Assembly (NCBI GenBank): GCA_964553915.1
Contig: CAZKMM010000132.1
Coordinates: 1 to 6,283, forward strand
DNA from: CAZKMM01 sp964553915
Lineage (GTDB): Bacteria > RBG-13-61-14 > DRUE01
Direction: 5' to 3'
Length of the DNA stretch: 6,283 nucleotides
Part shown: piece after piece, positions 5,939-6,283 of the stretch
Numbering within the stretch: the first letter of the stretch is position 1
Layout of the letters: each line of letters begins with the position of its first letter
The notes under the pieces: model-generated
What the model saw: only the letters and a program-made list of their open reading frames with translations
Told to the model about the DNA's origin: nothing
Databases searched by the model: none
Made by a program: the position numbers and the translations under genes

Positions 5939-6010
5939 ATTTTGGCTGGTGTCCAGTTTTTCTCAATTGGAGAGCAGGAGTAAAAAAGAAGTTTTAAATC
6001 AACAAAATTT

Positions 6011-6019
6011 TGCTAAAAT
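6011..6019 (+). promoter_or_regulatory. Candidate extended -10 promoter of bioB
   Basis: TGCTAAAAT forms an extended -10 (TGn followed by TAAAAT, 5/6). The -35 region near 5991-5997 (GTTTTAA) is poor, which an extended -10 can tolerate. Predicted start is near 6026, giving a leader of about 26 bases that contains the strong Shine-Dalgarno. The rest of the intergenic stretch (5885-6010) shows no gene. Confidence 0.4.
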
Positions 6020-6051
6020 TTATCATTGCTAAAGGCTGAAAGGAGGCAAGA

Positions 6052-6283
6052 ATGCCGGAGCTGGAGCTGAATTTTTTAATTGATGCCATCATCAGCTCTT
6101 TGATGGTGGGGCTGGGAATTAGCGAATTTGAGGCAGAGGCAATTTCCCAGCTGGGCTGGCGAGAGTTTCTTCAGCTCCTTCCCATTACCAATCAGCTTCG
6201 GGAAGAAAAATTCGGAAATCAGATTCGGCTCTGCGGGATAGTTAATGCCAAATCCGGCAGATGCCCGGAGGACTGTAAGTTTT
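6052..6283 (+). CDS. bioB: Biotin synthase (N-terminus; cut by window edge)
   Basis: Radical SAM enzyme that inserts sulfur into dethiobiotin in the last step of biotin synthesis; cytoplasmic. Only the first 77 codons are visible. The diagnostic signature is IRLCGIVNAKSGRCPEDCKF at 58-77: Cys71 and Cys75 are the first two ligands of the CxxxCxxC radical-SAM [4Fe-4S] cluster, and the third (expected at 78) lies just past the edge. The Asn-Ala-Lys-Ser-Gly-Arg lead into the cluster is typical of BioB rather than HydE or ThiH. ATG at 6052 is preceded by AAAGGAGG at 6039-6046 with five-base spacing, a near-ideal ribosome-binding site. The gene diverges from the GGDEF regulator with a 167-188 base gap, depending on the regulator start. 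Whether other bio genes follow cannot be seen. Confidence 0.93.
   Translation, partial: MPELELNFLIDAIISSLMVGLGISEFEAEAISQLGWREFLQLLPITNQLREEKFGNQIRLCGIVNAKSGRCPEDCKF

Noticed and set aside
5942..5961. Rho-independent terminator (CTGG-TGT-CCAG followed by TTTTT)
   Set aside because: The stem is only 4 bp, and no plus-strand gene upstream ends here, since the neighbouring gene is on the minus strand.
5885..6051. BirA-type biotin operator upstream of bioB
   Set aside because: I looked for TTGTAAACC and GGTTTACAA half-sites with the usual spacing and found none; the TTTTGTCA inverted repeat does not match.
1..6283. Mobile elements, CRISPR arrays, tRNA or rRNA genes
   Set aside because: No transposase or integrase motifs, spaced identical repeats, cloverleaf ends or rRNA-like stretches were seen; nearly all the sequence is accounted for by the six genes.

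Overview
The window holds six genes and two of them are cut by the window edges. It reads as chromosome of a Gram-negative bacterium of moderate G+C, probably an uncultured lineage near the Desulfobacterota, Acidobacteriota or allied candidate phyla. That placement is an inference from three things: an aspS/hisS tRNA-synthetase pair with a Cys-rich bacterial HisRS, a secreted matrixin with a Cys-containing tripartite C-terminal tail like MYXO-CTERM-type sorting signals, and a REC-GAF-GGDEF regulator. No RNA genes, insertion sequences, CRISPR arrays or phage genes were seen.

Left part (1-2622, minus strand): hisS is followed with zero gap (TAA then ATG) by aspS, which runs off the left edge. 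A near-consensus sigma70-type promoter for this pair lies at 2653-2681.

Middle part (2682-4493, plus strand): a two-gene unit encodes a 180-residue exported protein of unknown function and a 422-residue exported, probably surface-anchored, matrixin-type zinc metalloprotease. These genes also abut with zero gap. The promoter proposed for the unit lies inside the 5' end of hisS, so it and the hisS promoter point at each other and their predicted transcripts overlap at their 5' ends.

Right part: a REC-GAF-GGDEF response regulator (predicted c-di-GMP synthase with an intact catalytic motif and I-site) lies on the minus strand and converges on the protease gene, sharing 4 bases with it. Divergent from it, the first 77 codons of bioB (biotin synthase) begin at 6052 and run off the right edge.

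Functionally the window mixes housekeeping genes (two tRNA synthetases, biotin synthesis) with a small secreted-protease module and a signalling gene. The most interesting parts are the pairing of the small exported protein with the matrixin, the protease's C-terminal tail, and the compact face-to-face promoter arrangement. I saw no clearly new multi-gene system.
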